Part shown: positions 8,399-16,698 of the stretch, in pieces | Numbering within the stretch: the first letter of the stretch is position 1 | How the letters are laid out: the number at the start of each line of letters is the position of its first letter | NCBI GenBank assembly: GCA_028684815.1 | Contig: JAQUFE010000007.1 | Coordinates: 1 to 64,000, forward strand | Origin: Sulfurimonas sp. | Lineage (GTDB): Bacteria > Campylobacterota > Campylobacteria > Campylobacterales > Sulfurimonadaceae | Reading direction: 5' to 3' | DNA: 64,000 bases | Made by a program: the position numbers and the translations under genes | Notes under the pieces: generated by a model | Told to the model about the DNA's origin: nothing | Seen by the model: only the letters and a program-made list of their open reading frames with translations | The model's database searches: none

Positions 8399-9100
8399 AT
8401 GGGACTGTTTGGCGAAATAAAAGAAGATTTTTTAAATGTTTATAGAAATGACCCTGCCCTAAATTCTAAGCTAGATTTCCTCTTTAACTATCCTGGTGTT
8501 TGGGCAATAGCATGGTATAGAATAGCCCATAGACTCCATAAGGCAAATTTTAAAAGACTCTCTCGGATGATTATGGGTGTAAATCACATCATCACAAACA
8601 TAGATATTCATCCTGCTGCGGTTATTGGGCCTAGAGTCTTTATAGACCATGGAACTGGCGTAGTCATTGGTGAAACTAGCGTTATAGAGAGTGATGTTTT
8701 AATATATCAAGGAGTTACTTTAGGCGGTGTCTCTTTGGTTCAAGGTAAGCGTCACCCTACTATAAAAAAAGGCGTAGTTATTGGTGCTGGTGCTAAAATT
8801 CTAGGTAATATTACAATTGGTGAGTATTCAAAAATTGGTGCTAATTCTGTTGTAGTTAGAGAGGTTCCAGATTGCTCAACTGCTATTGGGATTCCTGCTC
8901 ATATTATTGAAAAAGGCAGATGTAAAGATCCTTTTATGCACAACCTGCTTCCAGATATCAACAAAGAGATGTTTGAGTATCTCTTAAAAAGAGTCGCTAT
9001 TTTAGAGCATATCTTAGTTGTTGATAATAAAAATGTTTTAGAAAAAGATTTAGAGCTAGAAAATATTTATGAATCATTTATAAAAGCTATGAGAAGCTAG
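8399..9100 (+). CDS. cysE: Serine O-acetyltransferase
   Basis: CysE acetylates serine with acetyl-CoA, giving O-acetylserine for cysteine synthesis. The 233-aa product has a helical N-terminal part (about 1-65) and a left-handed beta-helix of hexapeptide repeats (about 70-190). The active-site segment is IDHGTGVVIGET, followed by IYQGVTLGGVS. The C-terminal tail is longer than in the shortest CysE forms. AAGG overlaps the speA stop, so this is the last gene of the hisS operon. Confidence 0.95.
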   Translation: MGLFGEIKEDFLNVYRNDPALNSKLDFLFNYPGVWAIAWYRIAHRLHKANFKRLSRMIMGVNHIITNIDIHPAAVIGPRVFIDHGTGVVIGETSVIESDVLIYQGVTLGGVSLVQGKRHPTIKKGVVIGAGAKILGNITIGEYSKIGANSVVVREVPDCSTAIGIPAHIIEKGRCKDPFMHNLLPDINKEMFEYLLKRVAILEHILVVDNKNVLEKDLELENIYESFIKAMRS

Positions 9101-9171
9101 GTTTTTAGAAACGCTAAGCGATGGAATTCCCCACGATGGACCCCGTAAATAAGGCTTGCAAATTTTATTTT
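9097..9171. pseudogene. Two abutting inverted scraps of a gene fragment also found at 18590-18721
   Basis: Read on the minus strand, 9138 down to 9097 encodes HRGEFHRLAFLKT and a stop. Read on the plus strand, 9139 to 9171 encodes DPVNKACKFYF and a Lys. The fragment at 18590-18721 carries the matching parts NLVDKAYKFYFDFK and YRGERHWLAFLKAS in one orientation. Here the two halves are head to head and join at 9138/9139. I do not recognise the parent protein. Confidence 0.5.
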
Positions 9172-9207
9172 AAAGCCACAAGTGCGAAGCACTAGTTCCC
9201 AGGTTCT

Positions 9208-9291
9208 CTAGCTCCCACGCTCCGCGTGGGAGCCTATATATGCACTACAACTCAGATATATATAAATTCCAACGCAGAGCATTGGAACTAG
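9208..9291 (+). repeat. 84-bp REPIN-like element, copy 1
   Basis: The element begins and ends with CTAG. It contains a 10-bp-stem hairpin (GCTCCCACGC, TCC, GCGTGGGAGC), an AT-rich spacer of about 35 bp, and a second hairpin (TTCCAAcGC, AGA, GCaTTGGAA). Copies of the same length lie at 9403-9486 (same orientation) and 10920-11003 (inverted). Confidence 0.88.
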
Positions 9292-9402
9292 TAGAAAATT
9301 TTCTAGTTCCCAAGTTTCACTTGGGAATTCATATTTTAATTTCTATTGTCATTGATATATACACTCCCAAGTAAAACTTGGGAGCGAGAGAGAACTCCAT
9401 CT

Positions 9403-9486
9403 CTAGCTCCCACGCTCCGCGTGGGGGCCTATATATGCACTACAACTCAGATATATATAAATTCCAACGCAGAGCATTGGAACTAG
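9403..9486 (+). repeat. 84-bp REPIN-like element, copy 2
   Basis: Same layout and length as copy 1 with few base changes; the first hairpin carries one change that breaks perfect pairing (GTGGGGGC instead of GTGGGAGC). It is bounded by CTAG on both sides. Confidence 0.88.
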
Positions 9487-9694
9487 TAGAACTCACTAGT
9501 TTTCTAGTTCCCAAGTTTCACTTGGGAATTCATATTTTAATTTTTATTGTCATTGATATATACACTCCCAAGTAAAACTTGGGAGCGAGAGAGAACTCCA
9601 TTGCTTATCATTCCTAATACATCGCATCCAAAAGCCCTGATATATTTTAAATCTACAAAAGATAAAACTTTCTACTATCATAAGGTATTTTAAG

Positions 9695-9700
9695 TATAAT
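9695..9700 (+). promoter_or_regulatory. -10 box of the aspartate aminotransferase gene
   Basis: TATAAT lies 32 bp upstream of the ATG at 9733. Its position just before an in-frame TTG at 9700 argues that the TTG is not the start, because it would leave no leader. Confidence 0.65.
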
Positions 9701-9732
9701 TGCACCATTATTTTATTGTAAGGAATGCACTT

Positions 9733-10902
9733 ATGCTAACTGACCGCGTTAACACACTATCTGAATCAATTACGATTGCTATTACTACCTTAGCACAAGA
9801 ATTAAAAGCACAGGGAAAAGATATTCTTAGCTTTTCTGCTGGAGAGCCTGACTTTAACACACCTAAAGTTATAAATGATGCTGCGATTGCTGCAATAAAT
9901 GAAGGTTTTACAAAATATACCGCTGTTGATGGTATAGTTGAATTAAGACAAGCTATAGCAAATAAGCTAAAAAGAGATAACAATCTTAGCTATGCACCTA
10001 ATCAAATCATCACAAACAATGGTGCTAAGCACTCCCTTTTCAACCTTATTAGTGCAACTATACAAAAAGGAGATGAAGTTATCATTCCTGCACCTTACTG
10101 GGTTACTTATCCTGAATTGGTATTATATTGCGGTGGCGATGTAGTTGAGATAGAGACAAATGATGAGACAGCTTTTAAGATAACACCTGAGCAGTTAAAA
10201 GCGGCTATAACTCCAAAAACAAAGATGCTAATACTAACTACTCCTTCAAATCCTACTGGCTCTATCTACTCAAAAGATGAACTCATAGCTTTAGGAAAGG
10301 TTTTAGAAGGTACAGATATCATCGTTACATCTGATGAGATGTATGAAAAACTAACATTTGAGGGTACATTTACATCTTGTGCTGCTGTTAGTGAAGATAT
10401 GTACAAAAGAACGGTAACTATCAATGGCCTTAGCAAATCAGTAGCAATGACGGGCTGGAGATTTGGCTATATGGCTGCACACAATACTGAGCTAATTAAA
10501 GCTACTAAAAAGCTTCAAAGTCAGAGTACTTCAAATATCAATACTATAACTCAAAAAGCTGCTATTGCTGGACTTGACGGCAGTGCAGATGCAGATATAG
10601 AGATGATGAGACTTGAGTTTATAAAACGAAGAGATGAAGCGTATGAGCTTATAAACAAGATAGATGGACTAAGTGTTGTAAAGCCTGATGGTGCATTTTA
10701 CTTGTTTGTAAATATCAAAGAGGTTAGTTCTGATTCACTTGAATTTTCAAAAGAGTTACTTGATAAAAAGCTAGTAGCAGTAGTTCCAGGTGTAGCTTTT
10801 GGAAGTGAGGGCTATTTTAGAATGAGCTTTGCGACCGATATAGAGACTATTCGTACAGGAATTGCAAGAATTGCAGAGTTTGTAAAGGAGTTGAAAGCTT
10901 AA
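9733..10902 (+). CDS. aspB: Aspartate aminotransferase (class I, PLP)
   Basis: This enzyme swaps the amino group between aspartate/oxaloacetate and glutamate/2-oxoglutarate. The 389-aa product has LTTPSNPTG, the PLP-binding ITNNGAKHSLFNL, VTSDEMYE, and the Schiff-base lysine in INGLSKSVAMTGWRFGY. The size and motifs fit the subgroup I-gamma enzymes. The ATG at 9733 is chosen because AAGGAA lies 7 bp upstream; a TTG 33 bp earlier would begin inside the promoter. The gene follows cysE, as in C. jejuni, but here is isolated by repeats on both sides. Confidence 0.94.
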   Translation: MLTDRVNTLSESITIAITTLAQELKAQGKDILSFSAGEPDFNTPKVINDAAIAAINEGFTKYTAVDGIVELRQAIANKLKRDNNLSYAPNQIITNNGAKHSLFNLISATIQKGDEVIIPAPYWVTYPELVLYCGGDVVEIETNDETAFKITPEQLKAAITPKTKMLILTTPSNPTGSIYSKDELIALGKVLEGTDIIVTSDEMYEKLTFEGTFTSCAAVSEDMYKRTVTINGLSKSVAMTGWRFGYMAAHNTELIKATKKLQSQSTSNINTITQKAAIAGLDGSADADIEMMRLEFIKRRDEAYELINKIDGLSVVKPDGAFYLFVNIKEVSSDSLEFSKELLDKKLVAVVPGVAFGSEGYFRMSFATDIETIRTGIARIAEFVKELKA

Positions 10903-10919
10903 TTTTATTACGAACTCAA

Positions 10920-11003
10920 CTAGTTCCAATGCTCGGCGTTGGAACTCATATATGTCTGGGTTGTAGTGTATATATAGGCTACCACGCGGAGCGTGGGAGC
11001 TAG
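10920..11003 (-). repeat. 84-bp REPIN-like element, copy 3, inverted
   Basis: The reverse complement matches copies 1 and 2 along the full 84 bp, including both CTAG ends. The hairpins are TTCCAATGC/TCG/GCGTTGGAA and a stem of CCACGC/GCGTGG with one mismatch outside. Some changes in the loop-proximal bases are compensated in the stem. It starts 17 bp after the aminotransferase stop and could also act as its terminator. Confidence 0.88.
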
Positions 11004-11033
11004 AAAAGTGATTAAATAACCAGTAGAGGGATA

Positions 11034-11058
11034 CAATCCCGCGCAGAGCATGGGATTG
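11034..11058. repeat. Isolated hairpin of the same palindrome family
   Basis: CAATCCC and GGGATTG form a 7-bp stem, continued by GC/GC around an AGA loop with one wobble and one mismatch. The AGA loop and GC neck are the same as in the second hairpin of the 84-bp elements, so this looks like a solitary member. Confidence 0.65.
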
Positions 11059-11070
11059 AGTGAAAGCTCC

Positions 11071-11274
11071 CTACTTTAGAGCTTTAAGTGCCTCTATAAC
11101 TTCATCTAAATTGTCTAGTGGTATATGAACTTTCCACTCTGGAGAGTCACTCTTTCCAGTTAGAGATATACCTATACTTGCCACTGTCTCACTATCTTCC
11201 CCATACGGCTCTTCTAGTTTAGTTATAGATATAACACCTTTTTTTGTTCCACTTAGTTCTATTGTTTTTAACAT
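11071..11274 (-). CDS. Small hypothetical protein (67 aa)
   Basis: I do not recognise this protein. It has 67 residues, is acidic, and has no membrane segment, signal peptide or cysteine. The sequence suggests alternating beta strands (MLKTIELSG, GVISITKLE, VASIGISLTG, EWKVHIPL) and a final helix (DNLDEVIEALKALK). A real gene is supported by AAGGAGT 7 bp before the ATG and by its position 41 bp upstream of lpxD in the same direction. It may be transcribed with lpxD. Confidence 0.7.
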   Translation of the reverse strand: MLKTIELSGTKKGVISITKLEEPYGEDSETVASIGISLTGKSDSPEWKVHIPLDNLDEVIEALKALK

Positions 11275-11315
11275 ACTTGTACTCCTTAATATTATTTTAT
11301 AAACTATTTACCTTA

Positions 11316-12269
11316 CTATGACTTAGCTAGTCTAGCTAGTTTTGCCTGAAGTTTCAACCATGCTCTATGCTCCATCAGAGGGAAGCCAGCATATGTTGAG
11401 CCACCCTCTTTAATACTCTTTGTAACTCCACTTCTTGCGGCCATTGTAGTAAATGCTGCAACCTCAAGATGCCCAGCTATTGCACTCTGTCCGCCCATAA
11501 CAACATTTCTGCCCATCTTAGAGGAGCCTGCGATGCCAGCTTGTGAGACTAAGACACTATACTCACCTATCTCACAGTTGTGTCCGACTTGGACAAGATT
11601 ATCAATCCTAACGCCCTTTTTAATAAGCGTAGTCCCAAAAGCAGCTCTATCTATAGCAGTAGAACTTCCAATCTCAACATCATCTTCAATGATTACATTT
11701 CCATTTTGGTATATCTTTTTATGCTCACCTAACTTTGATGTAGCAAAACCAAAACCATCACTTCCTATAGTTGTGTTTGCATGTATAATGCAATCACTTC
11801 CCACTTTACAATCTCTATAGATGCAAACACTTGGATAAAGAATAGTGTTATCACCTATGGTAACATTTGCACCAACATATACATGGGCCATAATTGTGCA
11901 ATTTTTACCAATAATAGCACCCTTTGCTATCTCAGCTTTAGGAGATACTATACTGCCCTCGCCTATCTTTGGCTCAGGGAGTGTTTCATCTTCTATAGGT
12001 GAAGCAAAGTATTTTGAAATCTTTGCCATCTCCCAATAAGGTGACTCTACTACTAAAGCGATAGAGTCTACTGGTACGAACTTTTCTGTCTTTGCATCAA
12101 CTATTATAGCTCTAGCTTGTGAATTTTTTATATCATTTATATATTTTACATTTGATACAAAAGAGAGTTCTGTTTTTGAAGCAGATCTGAGAGTGTTTAT
12201 AGCTGTAACTTCAAAATCTTCTTTATCGTATTTTACTCCAATTATAGAAGCTATTTCTGATATCTTCAT
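11316..12269 (-). CDS. lpxD: UDP-3-O-(3-hydroxyacyl)glucosamine N-acyltransferase
   Basis: LpxD adds the second acyl chain in lipid A synthesis, using acyl-ACP. The 317-aa product has the N-terminal uridine-binding domain (about 1-95), a long left-handed beta-helix of hexapeptide repeats (about 100-285), and the catalytic His in [12 protein letters not shown]-terminal helix ends the chain. It follows ilvH with 42 bp between them; the order ilvB-ilvH-lpxD is also known to me from C. jejuni. Confidence 0.95.
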   Translation of the reverse strand: MKISEIASIIGVKYDKEDFEVTAINTLRSASKTELSFVSNVKYINDIKNSQARAIIVDAKTEKFVPVDSIALVVESPYWEMAKISKYFASPIEDETLPEPKIGEGSIVSPKAEIAKGAIIGKNCTIMAHVYVGANVTIGDNTILYPSVCIYRDCKVGSDCIIHANTTIGSDGFGFATSKLGEHKKIYQNGNVIIEDDVEIGSSTAIDRAAFGTTLIKKGVRIDNLVQVGHNCEIGEYSVLVSQAGIAGSSKMGRNVVMGGQSAIAGHLEVAAFTTMAARSGVTKSIKEGGSTYAGFPLMEHRAWLKLQAKLARLAKS

Positions 12270-12311
12270 CTATATCCTTTTAGATGAGATGCTATTTTTT
12301 AAGAGCATCTA

Positions 12312-12788
12312 CTATCTTTCTAGTGCTACAGCACCGCTTCTTACTATCTCTTTAGGATTATATTTTTTTATCATCTTTAAAAAATTATCTACTCTTTTTG
12401 GCTCATCCGCAATCATTGCAATAAAAACATTTTCTCCAACATTTACTATATTTCCATTATAAGCCTTACAAAAAGCAGTTATATCACTAATGTTTTCAGC
12501 TATAGGAAATTTTATCAGAGCCATCTCTTTTTCAACCAAGTCAGCATGTTCATAAACTTTCAAAACTGGGATGAGTTTGTGAAGCTGTTTAGTAATCTGC
12601 TCTATAACTCTAACAGAGCCAGAGGTTACTATGGTTAGTCTTGAGTATTTACTATCAGGAATCGGAGCTACTGTTAGTGAAGTGATATTATATCCACGAC
12701 CAGAAAAAAGATCTGTGATGCGAGATAAAACACTCGCTTCATTAACCACGATAACTGAAACTACTCTTCTTTCACTATTTTCAGTCAT
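12312..12788 (-). CDS. ilvH: Acetolactate synthase small (regulatory) subunit
   Basis: IlvH binds the catalytic subunit and confers valine feedback inhibition. The 158-aa product has an N-terminal ACT domain (VVSVIVVNEASVLSRITDLF, then GYNITSLTVAP) and the C-terminal IlvN/IlvH domain; the length is standard. Its start overlaps the ilvB stop by one base, so the two subunits are translated together. Confidence 0.96.
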   Translation of the reverse strand: MTENSERRVVSVIVVNEASVLSRITDLFSGRGYNITSLTVAPIPDSKYSRLTIVTSGSVRVIEQITKQLHKLIPVLKVYEHADLVEKEMALIKFPIAENISDITAFCKAYNGNIVNVGENVFIAMIADEPKRVDNFLKMIKKYNPKEIVRSGAVALER

Positions 12789-14482
12789 TACTTCTCCTTT
12801 CTCTCTAATAACATCATATTAAATAAGCTTCCACCTGATGGAACCATCGGCATAACATTTTCTAACCTCTCAACAACAACATCTATAAACGCAACAATAT
12901 TTTTCTCTATCGCATCTTTAAGTGCTGCATCAAACTCTTCTTTTGTTGTAACTCTATATCCTATCCCACCAAAAGCCTCTGCTAGAAGAACAAAGTCAGG
13001 CTGAACGCTTAGGTCTGTTTCACTATGTCTCTTATCATAAAAGAGAGTCTGCCATTGGCGAACCATTCCAAGGTAGTTGTTGTTTAAGATGATGTTTATA
13101 ACAGGGAGCTTCTGCTCAACCGCCGTCATCAACTCTTGACAGTTCATAAGAATAGAGCCATCTCCTGTAAAGTTTATACTAATCTTATCAGGAGTCGCAG
13201 CTTTAACGCCCATAGCAGCTGGAAAACCAAAGCCCATAGTTCCAAGTCCACCAGAACTTATAAACTGTCTAGGGCGGCTAAAAGGGTAAAATTGTGCAGT
13301 CCACATCTGATGCTGACCAACATCTGTTGAGATATTTGCATCGTCACCTAACAACTCACCTACTCTCTCTACAACCCATTGTGGCTTTATTCTATCTGTA
13401 TCTTCATGATATACAAGAGGATGAAGCTGGGCAAAGTTTGCTACAGTCTCTCTCCACGGCTCATATTTCTTAGAGTTTATAGATGAAGATAGTTCTAGCA
13501 TCTCTTTTACAACATTTTTAACATCTCCAACTATTGGATAGTCTGCATTTACAAGCTTTGAGATAGATGCAGGGTCGATATCGACATGGATAACACCTGC
13601 ATTTTTTGCAAACTCAGAGAGCTTACCTGTTACACGATCATCAAATCTCGCTCCTAAACCTATAACTAAGTCAGTCTCACTCATCGCCATATTTGATGCG
13701 TAAGAGCCGTGCATACCAAGCATTCCAACTAAAAGTTCATCATCATAAGATAACACACCTCTAGCCATAAAAGTCTCAACAGCAGGTATGCCAGTTCTCT
13801 TAACTAACTCTCTTACTTCATATCCAGCATTTGCATTGATTACTCCACCACCTATGTAAAAAAGAGGTCTTTTTGCTTTAGCAATCGCATTCATCGCTTT
13901 TTTTATTTGACGAGGGTTTCCTTTGACATTTGGTTTATATGTCTCAAGATCTACCTCTATAGAGTAGTCAAACTCTGCAATTTCAGCAGTTACATCTTTT
14001 GGAATATCAACATGAACAGGGCCAGGACGTCCAGATGCAGCGATATGAAATGCTTCTTTTAAAACACGAGGCAGATCACTTGCGTTTGTTACAAGATAGT
14101 TGTGCTTAGTGCATGAACGACTAATCCCAACTGCATCTATCTCTTGAAAGGCATCTGTGCCAATAAGGCTCATTGGAACTTGCCCACTAATGACTACTAA
14201 AGGGATAGAATCCATGTAAGCATCAGCTAGACCTGTCACTGCATTTGTAAAGCCAGGACCGCTTGTAATCATAGCAACACCGACTTTTCCACTCGCTTTT
14301 GAGTAACCCTCAGCAGCATGAACTGCAGCTTGCTCGTGTCTTGTCAATATATGTTTAAATTTGTCTTGTTTATAAATCTCGTCGTAAACATTCATAATTG
14401 CTCCACCAGGGTAGCCAAAAACTGTCTCTACACCCTCTGCAATTAATGCTTCAATGACCATTTGTGCGCCACTAATCCGCAT
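12788..14482 (-). CDS. ilvB: Acetolactate synthase large (catalytic) subunit
   Basis: This ThDP enzyme makes 2-acetolactate (valine, leucine) or 2-aceto-2-hydroxybutyrate (isoleucine). In the 564-aa product, the catalytic Glu lies in RHEQAAVHAAEGYSKASG and the ThDP/Mg motif is GDGSILMNCQELMTAVEQ, ending in LNNNYLGMVRQWQ. AAGGAG sits 7 bp before the ATG. It works with ilvH behind it and with ilvA (16699-17904), which supplies 2-oxobutyrate. Confidence 0.96.
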   Translation of the reverse strand: MRISGAQMVIEALIAEGVETVFGYPGGAIMNVYDEIYKQDKFKHILTRHEQAAVHAAEGYSKASGKVGVAMITSGPGFTNAVTGLADAYMDSIPLVVISGQVPMSLIGTDAFQEIDAVGISRSCTKHNYLVTNASDLPRVLKEAFHIAASGRPGPVHVDIPKDVTAEIAEFDYSIEVDLETYKPNVKGNPRQIKKAMNAIAKAKRPLFYIGGGVINANAGYEVRELVKRTGIPAVETFMARGVLSYDDELLVGMLGMHGSYASNMAMSETDLVIGLGARFDDRVTGKLSEFAKNAGVIHVDIDPASISKLVNADYPIVGDVKNVVKEMLELSSSINSKKYEPWRETVANFAQLHPLVYHEDTDRIKPQWVVERVGELLGDDANISTDVGQHQMWTAQFYPFSRPRQFISSGGLGTMGFGFPAAMGVKAATPDKISINFTGDGSILMNCQELMTAVEQKLPVINIILNNNYLGMVRQWQTLFYDKRHSETDLSVQPDFVLLAEAFGGIGYRVTTKEEFDAALKDAIEKNIVAFIDVVVERLENVMPMVPSGGSLFNMMLLERKEK

Positions 14483-14510
14483 AAACGACTCCTTATTAAA
14501 AAATTCGCCA

Positions 14511-14516
14511 ATTATA
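14511..14516 (-). promoter_or_regulatory. -10 box of the ilvB-ilvH-lpxD run
   Basis: TATAAT on the minus strand 28 bp upstream of the ilvB start. The 88-bp gap between the upstream WD40 gene and ilvB holds nothing else that I can see; in particular there is no obvious leader peptide with an attenuator. Confidence 0.6.
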
Positions 14517-14570
14517 TGAAAAAAGAACTATAATTGAGGTTAAAAAGTCTGAAAATTTTGTGATTTAAAT

Positions 14571-16697
14571 TTAATCTAAGATGGAGTTTATAACCATAGA
14601 GGGTCGCCACATACTCTTAGAGCCTTTAGTTTGGAGTTCTAGGTTTAGTTTTGTTTGCGGATAATTCTCTTTAAATATATTAAAAAGAGAGACTATCTGA
14701 TCTTGAAGTCCAAAGTATAAGATATAGTTTTTTATACCATTTTCTATAATAGTTTGCTCTCTTTTTTCTTCTATAGCCTTTTCAAGCTCAACCATATAGC
14801 ACCAGCCATAGATACCAGCAAGTGCAGAACTTTTAGAACTTATCTTCATATATTTTTCTAAAGCTCTATTTACCCCTTTTATATCTGCATCTAAAGCAAA
14901 TTCATTTGCAATTGCTACAGCATCGTTGTACTCTTTTTGAAGTCTTTTAGCATCTTGTGTACTTTGTAAATCCTCATTTAAGGCAAGAATATTATATGCG
15001 CTTGTTATATCATCCTCTTTTATAGCTGCATAAAACTTATGTCTTTGCTCTACACTTTTCATAAGCTCTTTTACTTCTTTGGAAAAATCAGTAAAGTCAA
15101 CTAAGACTCTTAGCATCTTTATAGCCCCATGGGTATCATCTTGTTGTAGGAGTTTTTGGCTCTCTATATAGAGCAAATCACCGTAATCTATAAGCGAGGA
15201 ATAGTCTGAGAGTTCTTTTAAAAATGGGTTTAGTTTAACAAGCTCAAAAGCCGCTTTAAAATCTTTTTGACCAACAGCCATACGAAAGCGTTTGTAAACT
15301 TCACTTTTTGCAAATAACTCTTGTATAAGCATTGTTTTTTGAGATACACCCCTATATGGAGCTAAAAGTTCTCTAGTTATCTCTGCACCATTTGGGTCTA
15401 TGGCATATTTTTGAGCTTTAGAAAATGTTTTTTCCCAGTTTAATTCAAGTGCTTTATATAGTTGTGAGTTTTGATAATGTGGATATTTTAAAGCTAAGGC
15501 GTAAGCTAAAGGAAACTTTGACTCTTGTGCAAACTTAGCAAATTTGTCAAACTCTTCATACTCTCTTATAATAGCTTTGATGATAGTACTTTTTGCTGGT
15601 ATCTCTTGAAAGTTCTTAAAAAGCATTAAAGCAGTTTTTTTATCGCCCTTCTCAAGCGCTAACCTTGCTTTTTTTACCGTTGTCTCCCAGATTGATATAA
15701 GAAGTTTATAGGCTTTTGTGTAAGCAAGTAGTGGATTTCTTTCTACAATTTCTTGGATTTTTTTATAGTTTTTTAGTCTTAAGAGCTTTACAATGCGACC
15801 TTCTGATTCAAATATATCATAAATAAGTAGATTTGCTTCCTCAGTTGCAACTATAAGCTGTAAAGCTTTTTCATCGAAATCGAGGGCTGTTATAGTCGAT
15901 GTTAGTTTTATATATTTTCTTGAGAGCATCTTATAACTCTCTAGTTCATAAACCATAACATAACCAAGTTTAGTCCCTAAAAAAAGGAAATTTCCATCTT
16001 CTGTAGATGCAATACGCAATACATCATCATGAATACCCTCTAATCTAGCAATAACCTTTGCATTTACATAGTCCCAGACAATGGCAACATTTGCCTTGTC
16101 TATACTTATAAGTCTATTTTCACTTAAGAAGTGAACTTTTAAAACCGCCTCATTATGTCCTATAAGTTTATGTACTTTAGTCATGGTTATCAAGTTAAAG
16201 AGGTGTATTTTCTTATCATAACTTGCAGTTGCTACCCACTGAGCATTTTTACTAAAGGCTATATCAGCAAGGGAATCAGAGTGTATGGGAAGAGTGAAGG
16301 CTATTTTTCTGTTTATCATATCAATGGCGTATGATTTTCCATCATCACCACAACTAAACATATATTTACCACTTGGATCTATTGCCACACAGTTTACTTC
16401 ACCACTATGTCTATCCATCTTTGCGATAATTTTTTTGGTTTTGGCACTATAAAGAAGTGCCTCTTTTTTAGTTGAGCTTATAAGTGTAAAGTACAAACCA
16501 TCATAGCTAAAATCAAAAACTTGTCTATTGAAATTTTTATACTCTACACCACATTTAAAACCAGAGAGAATTTTCAAACTCGCAAAATCTAAAAATCTAA
16601 CTACACCCTTAGCATCTACAACTAAAAGATTGCCATCTTCCATCATCTTTACTCTTATGATGGCATCTTTAAAGCTAAGTTCTCTTGTTGGATTCAT
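14571..16697 (-). CDS. WD40 beta-propeller plus alpha-helical repeat protein (paralog of 46912-49011)
   Basis: Function unknown. The 708-aa product has no signal peptide or membrane helix. Residues 1 to about 310 form WD40-like repeats, clearest in HSGEVNCVAIDPSGKYMFSC, HSDSLADIAFSKNAQWVATA and GHNEAVLKVHF. Residues about 315-708 are helix pairs that resemble TPR/solenoid repeats. The second half aligns with the protein at 46912-49011: LxxxWEKT, DFK, LVxxxxFLK and related positions are shared. The start is one base after the ilvA stop, so the gene is coupled to ilvA, perhaps only by position. The propeller-then-solenoid layout is that of coat proteins in eukaryotes; a role as a scaffold is inference. 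Confidence 0.85.
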   Translation of the reverse strand: MNPTRELSFKDAIIRVKMMEDGNLLVVDAKGVVRFLDFASLKILSGFKCGVEYKNFNRQVFDFSYDGLYFTLISSTKKEALLYSAKTKKIIAKMDRHSGEVNCVAIDPSGKYMFSCGDDGKSYAIDMINRKIAFTLPIHSDSLADIAFSKNAQWVATASYDKKIHLFNLITMTKVHKLIGHNEAVLKVHFLSENRLISIDKANVAIVWDYVNAKVIARLEGIHDDVLRIASTEDGNFLFLGTKLGYVMVYELESYKMLSRKYIKLTSTITALDFDEKALQLIVATEEANLLIYDIFESEGRIVKLLRLKNYKKIQEIVERNPLLAYTKAYKLLISIWETTVKKARLALEKGDKKTALMLFKNFQEIPAKSTIIKAIIREYEEFDKFAKFAQESKFPLAYALALKYPHYQNSQLYKALELNWEKTFSKAQKYAIDPNGAEITRELLAPYRGVSQKTMLIQELFAKSEVYKRFRMAVGQKDFKAAFELVKLNPFLKELSDYSSLIDYGDLLYIESQKLLQQDDTHGAIKMLRVLVDFTDFSKEVKELMKSVEQRHKFYAAIKEDDITSAYNILALNEDLQSTQDAKRLQKEYNDAVAIANEFALDADIKGVNRALEKYMKISSKSSALAGIYGWCYMVELEKAIEEKREQTIIENGIKNYILYFGLQDQIVSLFNIFKENYPQTKLNLELQTKGSKSMWRPSMVINSILD

Positions 16698-16698
16698 C

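Larger units (their letters stand above)
9206..9601. repeat. Tandem duplication of a ~195-bp four-hairpin unit
   Basis: The first copy is 9206-9400 and the second 9401-9601; they are nearly identical apart from a 6-bp insertion in the second. Each copy carries four hairpins with 3-nt loops: GCTCCCACGC/TCC/GCGTGGGAGC, TTCCAAcGC/AGA/GCaTTGGAA, TTCCCAAGT/TTC/ACTTGGGAA, and CTCCCAAGT/AAA/ACTTGGGAG. The hairpins come in pairs separated by AT-rich spacers, as in REP doublets (REPINs). Confidence 0.92.
9101..9732. other. 630-bp gene-free stretch filled with palindromic repeats
   Basis: It holds the inverted gene scraps (to about 9171), two copies of a roughly 195-bp unit made of four hairpins (9206-9601), and then about 90 bp of plain AT-rich sequence leading to the promoter of the aminotransferase gene. 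A short open frame across the repeats (9378-9575) is not a credible gene. Confidence 0.85.

Noticed and set aside
9378-9575. 65-codon open frame across the palindromic repeats
   Set aside because: It lies wholly inside the tandem repeat unit, its sequence is a translation of hairpins (SHAPRG-type), and it has no ribosome binding site of its own.
9700-9732. Upstream TTG start for the aspartate aminotransferase
   Set aside because: The TTG touches the TATAAT box; the ATG at 9733 has AAGGAA at proper spacing and gives the usual family length.
14483-14570. Attenuator or leader peptide in front of ilvB
   Set aside because: The gap is 88 bp, with no run of Ile, Leu or Val codons and no terminator hairpin.
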